This document shows positions 23,500 through 31,502 of a stretch of DNA of 34,186 nucleotides, piece after piece. The stretch spans positions 1-34,186 of the forward strand of contig JAFTIP010000061.1 in assembly GCA_017456845.1 (NCBI GenBank), read 5' to 3'. A model generated the notes under the pieces. The model did no database searches and was not told where the DNA came from. It worked only from the letters and a program-made list of their open reading frames with translations. The position numbers and the translations under genes were made by a program. Every line of letters begins with the position of its first letter. Positions within the stretch are counted from its first letter, which is position 1. Source of the DNA: Ruminococcus sp. (GTDB lineage Bacteria > Bacillota > Clostridia > Oscillospirales > Acutalibacteraceae).

Positions 23500-24408
23500 A
23501 TGTACGATATTATTATCATTGGCGGCGGTCCTGCAGGCCTTACCGCTGCTATTTATGCAAGGCGTGCAGGAAAATCTGCATTGGTGCTGGAGAAAGCTTC
23601 CTTCGGCGGTCAGATTACCTACTCCCCCAAGATTGAAAACTTCCCTTCATGGGGCTCCATAAGCGGTACCGAGCTTGCCGATAAAATGATGGAGCAGGCT
23701 CTTGCTCAGGGTGCTGATATTGAGCTGGAAGAGGCTTTGTCTGTGGAAAAAGAAGAAGATATTTTTAAGGTAACTACGGATTTTTCAGAGTATGAGGCAA
23801 AGGCAATTATTATCGCTACAGGTGCGAAGCACCGCCTTTTAGGCGTTGAGGGCGAAGAGAATCTTGTTGGCAAGGGTATTTCTTTCTGTGCGGTTTGCGA
23901 CGGTGCATTTTACGCAGGTAAAGAGGTTATGGTTATCGGCGGCGGCAACTCCGCTTTGGTTGAAGCTACTCTTCTTGCCGAAACCTGCAAGAAGGTTACT
24001 GTTGTGCAGAATCTTCCTTACCTTACAGGCGAGAAAACCACCGCCGATGCTCTTACTTCAAGGGATAACGTAGAGGTTATTTACTCAACGGTTGTCAAGG
24101 AGTTTAAGGGTGCAGATGAGCTTGAGGCAGTTGTGCTTAAGTCTGAGGACGGCACAGAGCAGACCCTTAATCCCGATGGTGTTTTTATTGCCATTGGTTT
24201 GGCTCCCGAAAATGATGCTTTCAAAAATTTAGCCGAGCTTAACGAGTACGGCTATATTAAGTCGGACGAAAACTGCCTTACTTTTACTGAGGGCGTTTTT
24301 GTAGCAGGCGACTGCCGCACTAAATCAGTCCGCCAGATTGCCACAGCAACCGCCGACGGTGCAGTAGCAGCACTTAAAGCTATTGAGTTTATTGATTCAA
24401 ATAAGTAA
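23500..24408 (+). CDS. trxB: Thioredoxin reductase-like flavoprotein with atypical second nucleotide site
   Basis: 302 aa, short-form low-molecular-weight reductase. The FAD motif GGGPAGLTAAIYA (residues 8-20), FGGQI, ATGAK and GDCR are as in TrxB. The redox-active disulfide is CAVCD near residue 131. The second dinucleotide motif GGGNSALVEA is present, but the HRRxxxR motif that binds the NADPH phosphate in ordinary TrxB is absent; the segment reads VVQNLPYLTGEK. The electron donor may therefore be NADH, reduced ferredoxin or another source. It lies directly after nrdD, whose C-terminus carries a CPNC redoxin domain, so it is a natural candidate to reduce NrdD. The start has AGAGG 5 nt upstream. 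Confidence 0.88.
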   Translation: MYDIIIIGGGPAGLTAAIYARRAGKSALVLEKASFGGQITYSPKIENFPSWGSISGTELADKMMEQALAQGADIELEEALSVEKEEDIFKVTTDFSEYEAKAIIIATGAKHRLLGVEGEENLVGKGISFCAVCDGAFYAGKEVMVIGGGNSALVEATLLAETCKKVTVVQNLPYLTGEKTTADALTSRDNVEVIYSTVVKEFKGADELEAVVLKSEDGTEQTLNPDGVFIAIGLAPENDAFKNLAELNEYGYIKSDENCLTFTEGVFVAGDCRTKSVRQIATATADGAVAALKAIEFIDSNK

Positions 24409-24443
24409 AACTAAAGGTCGCAGTTTTGCGGCCTTTAGTTTTT
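24407..24443 (+). terminator. Terminator after the thioredoxin reductase gene
   Basis: A 16-bp stem with one G-T pair (AAAACTAAAGGTCGCA 24407-24422, pairing 24427-24442), loop GTTT, T tail. It begins at the stop codon. Confidence 0.92.
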
Positions 24444-24556
24444 AGCAAGATAGAGGCATTTATTTTGCTGAAATCGCTATATATTTTAAGTATAAAAAAT
24501 GATATTATGTTTTCGTAGGGACGGGGCATAGGTTTTCACTTTTGGAAGGGTGAAAA

Positions 24557-24571
24557 ATAGGTTATACCTAT
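24557..24571 (+). promoter_or_regulatory. Dyad upstream of the SNF2 gene promoter
   Basis: ATAGGT-TAT-ACCTAT, 21 bp before the -35 box; a possible regulator site with no known match. A weaker hairpin (TTTTCAC...GTGAAAA) lies just upstream. Confidence 0.3.
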
Positions 24572-24592
24572 ACTCCGTTTTCTACAATTATG

Positions 24593-24621
24593 TTGACGTA
24601 AAATACCGGGTGTCATATAAT
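24593..24621 (+). promoter_or_regulatory. Promoter of the SNF2 ATPase gene
   Basis: TTGACG (24593-24598), 17-bp spacer, TATAAT (24616-24621), 25 bp before the start codon. Confidence 0.8.
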
Positions 24622-24646
24622 TGTTTTGTATAAAGGAGGGAGTTAT

Positions 24647-26797
24647 ATGGCAGGTATTGAAAGGCCGGAGGCTAAAGACCTTATATCAAGAGCAGGTGCT
24701 CAGCTGGCAGGCTTTAAGACTGTTATCGACAGCGAAAGTGCCGAGCGAGAAGCGGTGCGCATTAAGGCACAGGCACTTTTTGACGACAGGCTCAAAACCT
24801 CGCTTGAAGCAATGGAGGTTGAACACCTCGCAAAAGGCAAGCAGGGTATAAGAGTAGCACTTTTGAGGGATAAAGGCTACACCAATATGTGGCAGGTAAG
24901 TAAGCTGACATATTCTCAGATTTGCGGTATTGAGGGTTTGGGTCAGCAAAGTGCCACCAAAATCCTTGACATAACAAAGCAGACGGTGGAAAACACCAAA
25001 GAAAACCTCAGGGTGCGTATTAACCCCGACTACCCCACAAATGCCGATAACGAGCTTGTGAAGGCTCTTTATGTGATGATTAAAAATCAGCCTCTGCGTA
25101 ATGAGTGCGGTCGGATTTTTAATGCCAACCAAAGCGAAGTCAATGCCGAGATTAACGCCCTTAAAAAGGCTAAAAACGGCCTGAGCTGGCTTTTTGCGTC
25201 AAAGTCGAAAAAGCAATTGGCAGAAAGCTCAGCAAACTCTCTGAGCGAGAGGTTAAAGGGTGAGTTCGGAAGCACTGCCTTGATTGATGCTTACAAGGCT
25301 AATTGCAGTGCTGACCTTGCTCTTTGTTTTGGCGATTTTACGGCAAATTCCGTGGCTTATTACACTGCCCTTGAGCAGGTGGGCAAGTCCTTCGGCAAAG
25401 ATACAAAGAACGACACAGGGCTTTCCTCAGAGCTTCTTGCTGAAATTGAGGCTCATAGCCTTAATCTTGAGGGGCTTAATGCAACTTTAAGAAGTTACCA
25501 GACCTTCGGTGTTAAGTACATAGCTCATCAGAAGCGTGTTCTTCTGGGTGACGAAATGGGTCTTGGCAAAACAATGCAGGCAATTGCCGCTATGGTGGCC
25601 CTTAAAAACGAAGGCAAACATCATTTTATGGTGGTTTGCCCTGCCAGCGTGCTTATTAACTGGTGCCGAGAGATTAAAAAGTTTTCGGATTTTGAGGTAA
25701 CAAAGGTTCACGGCGGTGATACCGACGCTTTGCTTCATTGGCGTGAAAACGGCGGTGTTGCCGTAACTACCTATGAGTCCATAAGCCGATTTGATTTGCC
25801 TGAGAAGTTTAAGTTTGCAATGCTTGTGGCTGACGAGGCTCACTACGTAAAAAATCCTGAGGCGAAGCGTACAAAGGCTCTTTCCTCTTTGCTTTCAAAA
25901 ACTGAGGGAGTGCTGTTTATGTCGGGCACTCCTCTTGAGAACAGGGTAGAGGAAATGTGCTTTTTAGTAAGCCTTTTAAATAAAGAGATTTCTGCAGAAA
26001 TCGAAAAGGTAAAGTTTATTTCAACTGCCGAGCAGTTCAGAGTTGAGCTTGCTCCTGTTTATTTAAGACGAACAAGAGAAGATGTGCTTACAGAGCTTCC
26101 CGAGCTAGTGGAAAAAGAGCAGTGGTGCGAAGTGAACGCCGCTGAGCAGAGTGCCTACAGAGATGCGGTTATGAGCGAAAACTTTATGGCTATGCGTCAG
26201 GTAAGCTGGAACGTTTCTGATATGAGTTGTTCCACGAAGGCTCAGAGACTGCTGGAGCTTTGCGATAAAGCAAAGGAAGAGGGCAGAAAGGTAATAGTTT
26301 TCTCCTTCTTCCGCGAAACATTGCGAAAGGCTCAGGTACTTCTTTCTGACAGATGTATGGAGGTTATCACAGGCGAGGTAAGCCCTCAGCGGCGTCAGGA
26401 GATTGTGGACGAATTCGGCAAAGCCGAAAACGGTGCTGTACTTATCAGTCAGGTTCAGGCAGGCGGCACAGGCATAAATATTCAGTGTGCTTCGGTTATT
26501 ATTTTCTGCGAGCCTCAGATTAAGCCTTCCATCGAAAATCAGGCAATAGCCAGAGCTTATCGAATGGGTCAGGTAAGGGACGTACTTGTTTACAGACTTT
26601 TAAGCGACGAAACCATAGATGAAAGAATGCTTGAGATTTTAAGAGAAAAACAAGTGGCTTTCGATAATTTTGCGGATAAATCCGTGGTTGGCGAAGAAGC
26701 TCTTGAAATTGAAGAAAGTGCAGAAGCTGGCGAAACTTCGTGGATTACACAAATGGTTAAGGCAGAAAAAGAACGTATAGCTAACAATATCATTTGA
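24647..26797 (+). CDS. SNF2-family DNA translocase/helicase with helix-hairpin-helix N-terminal region
   Basis: 716 aa from ATG 24647, after AAGGAGGG (24633-24640). The N-terminal 265 residues are not a known catalytic domain; residues 75-120 contain GIEGLGQQSATKILDI, a helix-hairpin-helix-type DNA-binding motif. The motor follows: Walker A GDEMGLGKTMQ near residue 305, motif Ia VVCPASVLINW, Walker B DEAH near 394, motif III MSGTPLENR, YLRRTREDV, and C-lobe motifs QAGGTGIN near 604 and ENQAIARAYRMGQ near 635, all SNF2 signatures. It should be an ATP-driven DNA or protein-DNA remodeller, not necessarily an unwinding helicase. No nuclease or methylase partner is adjacent. The next operon has its own promoter over this gene's stop codon. 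Confidence 0.9.
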   Translation: MAGIERPEAKDLISRAGAQLAGFKTVIDSESAEREAVRIKAQALFDDRLKTSLEAMEVEHLAKGKQGIRVALLRDKGYTNMWQVSKLTYSQICGIEGLGQQSATKILDITKQTVENTKENLRVRINPDYPTNADNELVKALYVMIKNQPLRNECGRIFNANQSEVNAEINALKKAKNGLSWLFASKSKKQLAESSANSLSERLKGEFGSTALIDAYKANCSADLALCFGDFTANSVAYYTALEQVGKSFGKDTKNDTGLSSELLAEIEAHSLNLEGLNATLRSYQTFGVKYIAHQKRVLLGDEMGLGKTMQAIAAMVALKNEGKHHFMVVCPASVLINWCREIKKFSDFEVTKVHGGDTDALLHWRENGGVAVTTYESISRFDLPEKFKFAMLVADEAHYVKNPEAKRTKALSSLLSKTEGVLFMSGTPLENRVEEMCFLVSLLNKEISAEIEKVKFISTAEQFRVELAPVYLRRTREDVLTELPELVEKEQWCEVNAAEQSAYRDAVMSENFMAMRQVSWNVSDMSCSTKAQRLLELCDKAKEEGRKVIVFSFFRETLRKAQVLLSDRCMEVITGEVSPQRRQEIVDEFGKAENGAVLISQVQAGGTGINIQCASVIIFCEPQIKPSIENQAIARAYRMGQVRDVLVYRLLSDETIDERMLEILREKQVAFDNFADKSVVGEEALEIEESAEAGETSWITQMVKAEKERIANNII

Positions 26798-26822
26798 CAC
26801 CAATCTTTGTAAGGTGTAAAAT
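26794..26822 (+). promoter_or_regulatory. Promoter of the SPFH/zinc-ribbon operon
   Basis: TTGACA (26794-26799, overlapping the SNF2 stop), 17-bp spacer, TAAAAT (26817-26822). It separates the following three genes from the SNF2 gene. Confidence 0.72.
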
Positions 26823-26877
26823 AAAATGGGACTTTACAAATTATATTTTTATTTATATTCGGAAGGAGATTTTAACT

Positions 26878-28299
26878 ATGGGACTTATTAAAGCAGGCGT
26901 TGGCGCTGTTGGCAGTGTAATGGCAGACCAGTGGAAAGAATTTTTCTATTGCGATGCTATGGGCTTTGAGGTGCTTGTAAAAAAAGCTCAGAAGAGAACT
27001 ACAGACCGCTCATCAAACACAAAGGGTAGTGACAACATTATTTCAAACGGCTCAGTTATTGCTGTTGCTGATAAGCAGTGTATGATTATCGTTGACCAGG
27101 GTAAGGTTGTTGAGATTTGTGCAGAGCCCGGTGAGTTTGTATGGGATGCATCTACAGAGCCTTCTCTCTTTACAGGTAAGCTTGGTAAGGGTGTTCTTGA
27201 TACCTTTAAGGCTATCGGTAAGCGTTTTACTTTCGGCGGTGATACAGGTAAAGACCAGCGTGTTTACTACATAAACATGAGAGAAATTCAGGATAACAAG
27301 TTTGGTACTCCCAATCCTATTCCTTTCAGAGTTGTTGACTCCAAGATTGACCTTGACGTTGACGTAAGCTTACGCTGCTCAGGTATTTATTCTTATAAGA
27401 TTGAAGACCCCATTCTTTTCTATACAAACGTAAGCGGTAACGTTACAGACGAGTTTACAAGAGATACTATTGACCATCAGCTTAAAACTGAGTTCTTAAG
27501 TGCTCTTGCACCTTCTTTCTCAAAGATTTCTGCTCTTGAAATCAGACCTAACGAGATTCCTGCTCATATGCCTGAGATGGAAGCAGCAGTTAACGAGGCT
27601 CTTAAGGCAAAGTGGCTTGAGCTCAGAGGTTTAAAGGTAGTTTCTGTTGCTATGAACGTTCCCATTATGCCTGAAGAGGACCAGCAGATGCTCAAAGACG
27701 CTCAGCGTGAAGCTCGTCTTCGTAATCCCGGCCTTGCAGCTGCTCATATGGTTGAGGCTCAGGCAGAGGCTATGAAGACCGCAGCAGGCAACCAGGGCGG
27801 TGCTATGATGGGCTTTATGGGTATGAATATGGCTCAGGCTGCAGGCGGTATGAACGCAAATAACCTCTTTGCTATGGACCAGCAGAACAGAGAGGCAGCA
27901 GCTCAGGCACAGGCTGCTCAGGCAGCAGCTCAGGCTAATGCAAACTCTTGGACTTGTGCTTGCGGTGCAACAGTTAATGGTAATTTCTGTCCCCAGTGCG
28001 GTGCTAAGAAACCCGAGCCTAAGCCTGCAAACGGTTGGAAATGTGCTTGCGGTGCAACTGCTACAGGCAACTTCTGCCCCGAGTGCGGAGCCAAGAAGCC
28101 TGAGGAGCAGAAGGGCTGGACATGTGCCTGCGGCGAAGTAAACCTTGGCAAGTTCTGTGCTGAGTGCGGTGCTAAAAAGCCTGAGGGTGCACCCCTTTAC
28201 AAGTGCGACAAGTGCGGCTGGGAGCCCGAAGACCCCAAGAATCCTCCCAAGTTCTGTCCTGAGTGCGGCGATATTTTCGACGATAGCGACAAGCAGTAA
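26878..28299 (+). CDS. SPFH-domain protein with four C-terminal zinc ribbons (YdjI-like)
   Basis: 473 aa from ATG 26878, with GGAAGGAG 9 nt upstream; an in-frame start at 26794 is rejected. Residues 1-290 form the SPFH domain of the 'virion core protein'/YdjI group (ISNGSVIAVADKQCMIIVDQ, GEFVWDAS, NPIPFRV, KWLELRGLKVVSV). A Met/Gly/Ala/Gln-rich linker runs from 300 to 355. Then come four treble-clef or ribbon units from residue 357: three near-identical repeats of W-x-CACG...FC-x-x-CGAKKP and a last CDKCG...FCPECGD. B. subtilis YdjI acts with YdjG and YdjH in bringing PspA to stressed membranes. The two following genes match YdjG and YdjH, so this is probably the same membrane-stress module; pspA itself is absent here. 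Confidence 0.87.
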   Translation: MGLIKAGVGAVGSVMADQWKEFFYCDAMGFEVLVKKAQKRTTDRSSNTKGSDNIISNGSVIAVADKQCMIIVDQGKVVEICAEPGEFVWDASTEPSLFTGKLGKGVLDTFKAIGKRFTFGGDTGKDQRVYYINMREIQDNKFGTPNPIPFRVVDSKIDLDVDVSLRCSGIYSYKIEDPILFYTNVSGNVTDEFTRDTIDHQLKTEFLSALAPSFSKISALEIRPNEIPAHMPEMEAAVNEALKAKWLELRGLKVVSVAMNVPIMPEEDQQMLKDAQREARLRNPGLAAAHMVEAQAEAMKTAAGNQGGAMMGFMGMNMAQAAGGMNANNLFAMDQQNREAAAQAQAAQAAAQANANSWTCACGATVNGNFCPQCGAKKPEPKPANGWKCACGATATGNFCPECGAKKPEEQKGWTCACGEVNLGKFCAECGAKKPEGAPLYKCDKCGWEPEDPKNPPKFCPECGDIFDDSDKQ

Positions 28300-28317
28300 T
28301 TTTATATAAAATACAAC

Positions 28318-28343
28318 CGGCTCTCCTTTAATCGGGAGAGCCG
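28318..28343 (+). other. Intercistronic hairpin in the ydj-like operon
   Basis: A 9-bp stem CGGCTCTCC/GGAGAGCCG (28318-28326, 28335-28343) without a T run. It may stabilise or set the ratio of the SPFH message against the two membrane proteins. Confidence 0.5.
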
Positions 28344-28369
28344 TAAAAACTAAGAAGGAGAGGGTAAAA

Positions 28370-29455
28370 ATGTCTACACTTCTTGATTATAAATGCCCAT
28401 GTTGCGGCGGTGCCATAGAGTTTAACACCACCGCCCAGAAAATGAAGTGCCCTTATTGTGACACTGAGTTTGAAATGGAGGCATTGAGAGAATATGATCA
28501 GGAGCTTCAGAATGACGCTCCCGATGAAATGAACTGGGAAACAAACGCAGGTGCCGAGTGGCAGGGTGAAGACGAAAACTTTGTTACCTATGTCTGCAAA
28601 TCCTGTGCAGGTGAGATTATCTGTGATAAAACCACAGCTGCAACCTCCTGCCCCTATTGCGGAAACCCTGTTGTTATGGCAGGAAATCTTTCAGGTACAC
28701 TTAAACCTGACTACATTATTCCTTTCAAGTTCGATAAAAAAGCCGCTAAAGACGGTTACTTCAATCATATCAAAGGCAAAAAGCTTCTTCCCAAGATTTT
28801 CAAGGACGCTAATCACATTGATGAAATCAAGGGTATGTATGTTCCCGTGTGGCTTTTCGATGCAGGTGCAAACGCCAACATCCGTTACAGAGCTACCCGT
28901 GTTCGTCATTGGAGCGACAGTAACTATAACTACACAGAAACAAAATATTACGCAATACTGCGAGGCGGCAATATTGCCTTTGAGCGTGTGCCTGTAGACG
29001 GCAGTGAGAAAATGGATGATACCCTTATGGAGTCCATTGAGCCTTACAACTTCAATGAGGCTGTTGACTTCCAGACGGCATATATGGCAGGTTACCTTGC
29101 TGATAAGTACGACGTTACTGCTGAGGACAGCATCGGCAGAGCCAACCAGCGTATCAAAAACAGCACAGAGGATGCTTTCCGTTCAACTGTTCAGGGCTAT
29201 ACCACAGTTATGACCGAAAACAGCAACATCAGACTCAATAACGGTAAGGCTAAGTATGCACTTTATCCTGTTTGGATTCTTAACACCACATATAAGGATA
29301 AAAAATATACCTTTGCCATGAACGGCCAGACAGGTAAGTTTGTTGGTGATTTACCCTGTGATATGGGTCTTTTCAAAAAGTATCTTTTCACAATTGCAGG
29401 TATTGCTTCAGCGGCGGCTTTTGCCTTAAGCTGGCTTATCTATCTTATTTTTTAA
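28370..29455 (+). CDS. Zinc-ribbon membrane protein (YdjG-like)
   Basis: 361 aa. The N-terminus has two CxxC-type zinc ribbons (Cys9/12 with Cys27/30, then Cys76/79 with Cys94/97). A central conserved domain follows with YIIPFKFDK, GMYVPVWLFDA and YALYPVWIL. One C-terminal transmembrane helix (residues 338-361, FTIAGIASAAAFALSWLIYL) anchors it, with the ribbons probably cytoplasmic. This matches B. subtilis YdjG in plan and size. Its place between YdjI-like and YdjH-like genes supports the call. The ribosome site GAAGGAGAGG precedes ATG 28370. Confidence 0.8.
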   Translation: MSTLLDYKCPCCGGAIEFNTTAQKMKCPYCDTEFEMEALREYDQELQNDAPDEMNWETNAGAEWQGEDENFVTYVCKSCAGEIICDKTTAATSCPYCGNPVVMAGNLSGTLKPDYIIPFKFDKKAAKDGYFNHIKGKKLLPKIFKDANHIDEIKGMYVPVWLFDAGANANIRYRATRVRHWSDSNYNYTETKYYAILRGGNIAFERVPVDGSEKMDDTLMESIEPYNFNEAVDFQTAYMAGYLADKYDVTAEDSIGRANQRIKNSTEDAFRSTVQGYTTVMTENSNIRLNNGKAKYALYPVWILNTTYKDKKYTFAMNGQTGKFVGDLPCDMGLFKKYLFTIAGIASAAAFALSWLIYLIF

Positions 29456-29469
29456 GGGGGTAGGGTAAA

Positions 29470-30276
29470 ATGAAAAAGATTATTGCGGTTTTATTCTGCC
29501 TTTTGATTACACTTTGTATGTGCTTTTCGGTTTCGGCTGACGTAATTCCTGATGAAAGACTTCAGCCCAGACTGGTTGACGGTGCAGATATACTTACGGA
29601 TTCTGAGGAATTAAAGCTTCTTGCAAAGCTTAACGAAAAAAGTGAAACACTTCAGTTTGATATTGTAATTGCCACTACCTATGGTTTAGGCGGAGATTAT
29701 ATCAGAGACGTTGCTGATGATTATTATGATTACAACGGCTTTGGCTTTGGCAGCAATGCCGACGGCTGTGTGCTTCTCATTGATATGGAGGGCAGAGACT
29801 GGTGGATTTCTACCTGCGGTTACGGTATTACTGCTCTTACGGATGCAGGCATTCAGTACATAGGAGAGCAGTTTGAAAGTGACCTTTCAAACGAGTATTA
29901 TTACGACGCTCTTGATACTTACATCGACCTTGTTGTGGATTTTGTAAATCAGGCAGAAACAGGTGCACCTTATGACTCAGGCAACCTTCCTAAAGAAGGC
30001 TACAACTGGTTCTTTGGTATTGTGTTATCTGTGGGTTTAGGCTTTTTAATTGCACTTATTTCTGTGCTTGTTATGAAGGGTAAGCTTAAGTCTGTAAGAC
30101 GTCAGCCTGCAGCTAAAGATTATCTTGTTCCCGGCAGTATGAACGTTACCTTAAGCCGCGATATGTTCCTTTATCGCAACGTTACACGCAGAGCAAAGCC
30201 CAAGGAAAGCTCAGGCTCAAGTACACATTCATCTTCTTCCGGCAGAAGTCACGGCGGTGGCGGCGGAAGCTTCTAA
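29470..30276 (+). CDS. TPM-domain membrane protein (YdjH-like)
   Basis: 268 aa. A signal peptide (1-23) is followed by a TPM domain (about 35-165: LVDGADILTDSEELKLLAKL, FDIVIATTYG, GCVLLIDMEGRDWWIST), a transmembrane helix (180-202) and a cytoplasmic tail ending in a Ser/Gly-rich stretch SHGGGGGSF, the usual ending of this family. TPM domains are found outside the membrane and are linked to photosystem II repair phosphatase in plants, but no enzyme activity is assumed here. B. subtilis YdjH has the same plan. It starts 14 bp after the YdjG-like gene, with a G-rich ribosome site. Confidence 0.85.
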   Translation: MKKIIAVLFCLLITLCMCFSVSADVIPDERLQPRLVDGADILTDSEELKLLAKLNEKSETLQFDIVIATTYGLGGDYIRDVADDYYDYNGFGFGSNADGCVLLIDMEGRDWWISTCGYGITALTDAGIQYIGEQFESDLSNEYYYDALDTYIDLVVDFVNQAETGAPYDSGNLPKEGYNWFFGIVLSVGLGFLIALISVLVMKGKLKSVRRQPAAKDYLVPGSMNVTLSRDMFLYRNVTRRAKPKESSGSSTHSSSSGRSHGGGGGSF

Positions 30277-30280
30277 GAGT

Positions 30281-30342
30281 GGGTTAGCCACCCACAGGGC
30301 AATTCGCCTACGGAAAGGTATGCAGAGCATATAACTTTCCAA
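30281..30342 (-). repeat. Dispersed intergenic repeat, copy 3 of 3 (inverted)
   Basis: Read on the minus strand it gives GGAAAGTTATATGC, CCTTTCCGTAGGCGAATT, GCCCTGTGGGTGGCTAACCC, the same order of segments as at 3896-3960 and 17590-17650. It begins 4 bp after the ydjH-like stop, so the GGTGGCTAACCC end points at the gene. Confidence 0.58.
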
Positions 30343-30371
30343 AACGGCGGGTTAATGTCGTTACATAAAAC

Positions 30372-30404
30372 AAAAACCACGGATTTTTAATCCGTGGTTT
30401 TTTT
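30372..30404. terminator. Bidirectional terminator between the ydjH-like gene and plsX
   Basis: A 13-bp perfect stem AAAAACCACGGAT/ATCCGTGGTTTTT (30372-30384, 30390-30402) with T runs on both strands, serving the convergent ydj-like operon (plus) and plsX (minus). Confidence 0.88.
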
Positions 30405-30467
30405 ATTAACAATGAAAAACCTATACAAGCAATTGTAGTTTATAAAAGCGTTGATTAATCAGTTGTC

Positions 30468-31463
30468 TCAAGTGGCTAAATTGAATTCTTTCTTAATTTT
30501 ATCTGTAAGGTTGTTTTTTGCCAATGTGTAGGCAACTCTGATAATGCTAAGAATTGTTTCAGCGGTGGCGGCACCATGGCCTTTGATAACAGGCTTTTTA
30601 ACACCTAAAAGCACTGCTCCTCCCTGAGTGTTATAATCGTAGCGTTTGTAAAGCTTATCTGCAAGGGATAAAAGCTTTTCCTTTTCTTCGTTTTCCAAAG
30701 TGTCGGCATAGTCACGGATATCCTTGATAACCGAGGTTGCACCGCACTCAAGGGTTTTCAAGAGAACATTGCCGGAGTATCCGTCTGTGGCGATTACATC
30801 GGCATCGCTTTCTAAAACGGTACTTCCCTCAATATTGCCTAAGAAGTTTAAGCCTGACTCCTTTAAAAGTGCGTTAGCTTCTTTAACCAGATTTGTACCC
30901 TTATTGTCTTCAGCACCGTTTGAAAGAAGCCTTACTTTTGGATTTTCCACGCCCTTTGCCTTCATATAGGCACAGCCCATTTTCGCAAAGCTTACGATTC
31001 TGTCGGCAGGGCAGTCAAGGTTTGCACCGCAGTCTGAAAGGCAGATTCGCTTACCGTTACGCTTAATGAATTCACAAACAAGAACAGGGCCCATAGCAGG
31101 GCTTAAGGGTTTTAGTATCATCATGGATGAAACCATAAGCACGCCTGTGGCACCGCAGGAAACAAAGGCGCCTACCTCGTCGTTATCTCTTGCAAGGGTA
31201 ACACCTTTTATCATAGAGGAGTTCTGCTTTGTGCGGATAACCTCCATAGGGTTGTCATTGTTTGAAATTGCCTCGGGAGCATCTATAACCTCAAAACGGT
31301 CGGGGTTTACTCCATTTGCATCAAGCTCTTTTTCTAAAATTTCCTTTGTGCCTAAGATGTAAACGAAAAGGTCGCTGTTTTCTTTTAAAGCGTCAATAAC
31401 ACCGCCTAAAAGCTCAAGCTCGCTTCTGTCGGCACCTAATAAATCTACTGCAATTTTAATCAT
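30468..31463 (-). CDS. plsX: PlsX-like phosphate acyltransferase
   Basis: 331 aa, normal PlsX length. PlsX transfers an acyl group from acyl-ACP to phosphate at the membrane, the first phospholipid step. Conserved parts: SCGATGVLMVSS, CDGFxGN-type site as TDGYSGNVLLKT, GGAVLLGVKKPVIKGHGAA near the C-terminus. The family's N-terminal DAMGGDxxP is DLLGADRSE here, a clear departure. Ordinary plsX genes sit beside fatty acid genes (fapR, fabD, acpP); this one follows galE. It may be a second, diverged copy. The ribosome site is weak. Enzyme family call is firm, role less so. Confidence 0.85.
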   Translation of the reverse strand: MIKIAVDLLGADRSELELLGGVIDALKENSDLFVYILGTKEILEKELDANGVNPDRFEVIDAPEAISNNDNPMEVIRTKQNSSMIKGVTLARDNDEVGAFVSCGATGVLMVSSMMILKPLSPAMGPVLVCEFIKRNGKRICLSDCGANLDCPADRIVSFAKMGCAYMKAKGVENPKVRLLSNGAEDNKGTNLVKEANALLKESGLNFLGNIEGSTVLESDADVIATDGYSGNVLLKTLECGATSVIKDIRDYADTLENEEKEKLLSLADKLYKRYDYNTQGGAVLLGVKKPVIKGHGAATAETILSIIRVAYTLAKNNLTDKIKKEFNLAT

Positions 31464-31483
31464 TTTGGTTCAACTTCTTTCTC

Positions 31484-31498
31484 GTTGACGTAGTCAAC
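31484..31498. promoter_or_regulatory. Palindrome upstream of plsX
   Basis: GTTGAC-GTA-GTCAAC, a perfect 6-bp-arm dyad 20 bp upstream of the plsX start; possibly an operator. No clear -10 box accompanies it. Confidence 0.3.
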
Positions 31499-31502
31499 AA
31501 TC

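Noticed and set aside
24647-30276. One four-gene defence island of SNF2, SPFH, zinc-ribbon and TPM proteins
   Set aside because: A good promoter over the SNF2 stop separates the last three genes, which match the Bacillus ydj membrane module; no nuclease, methylase or mobile element is present.
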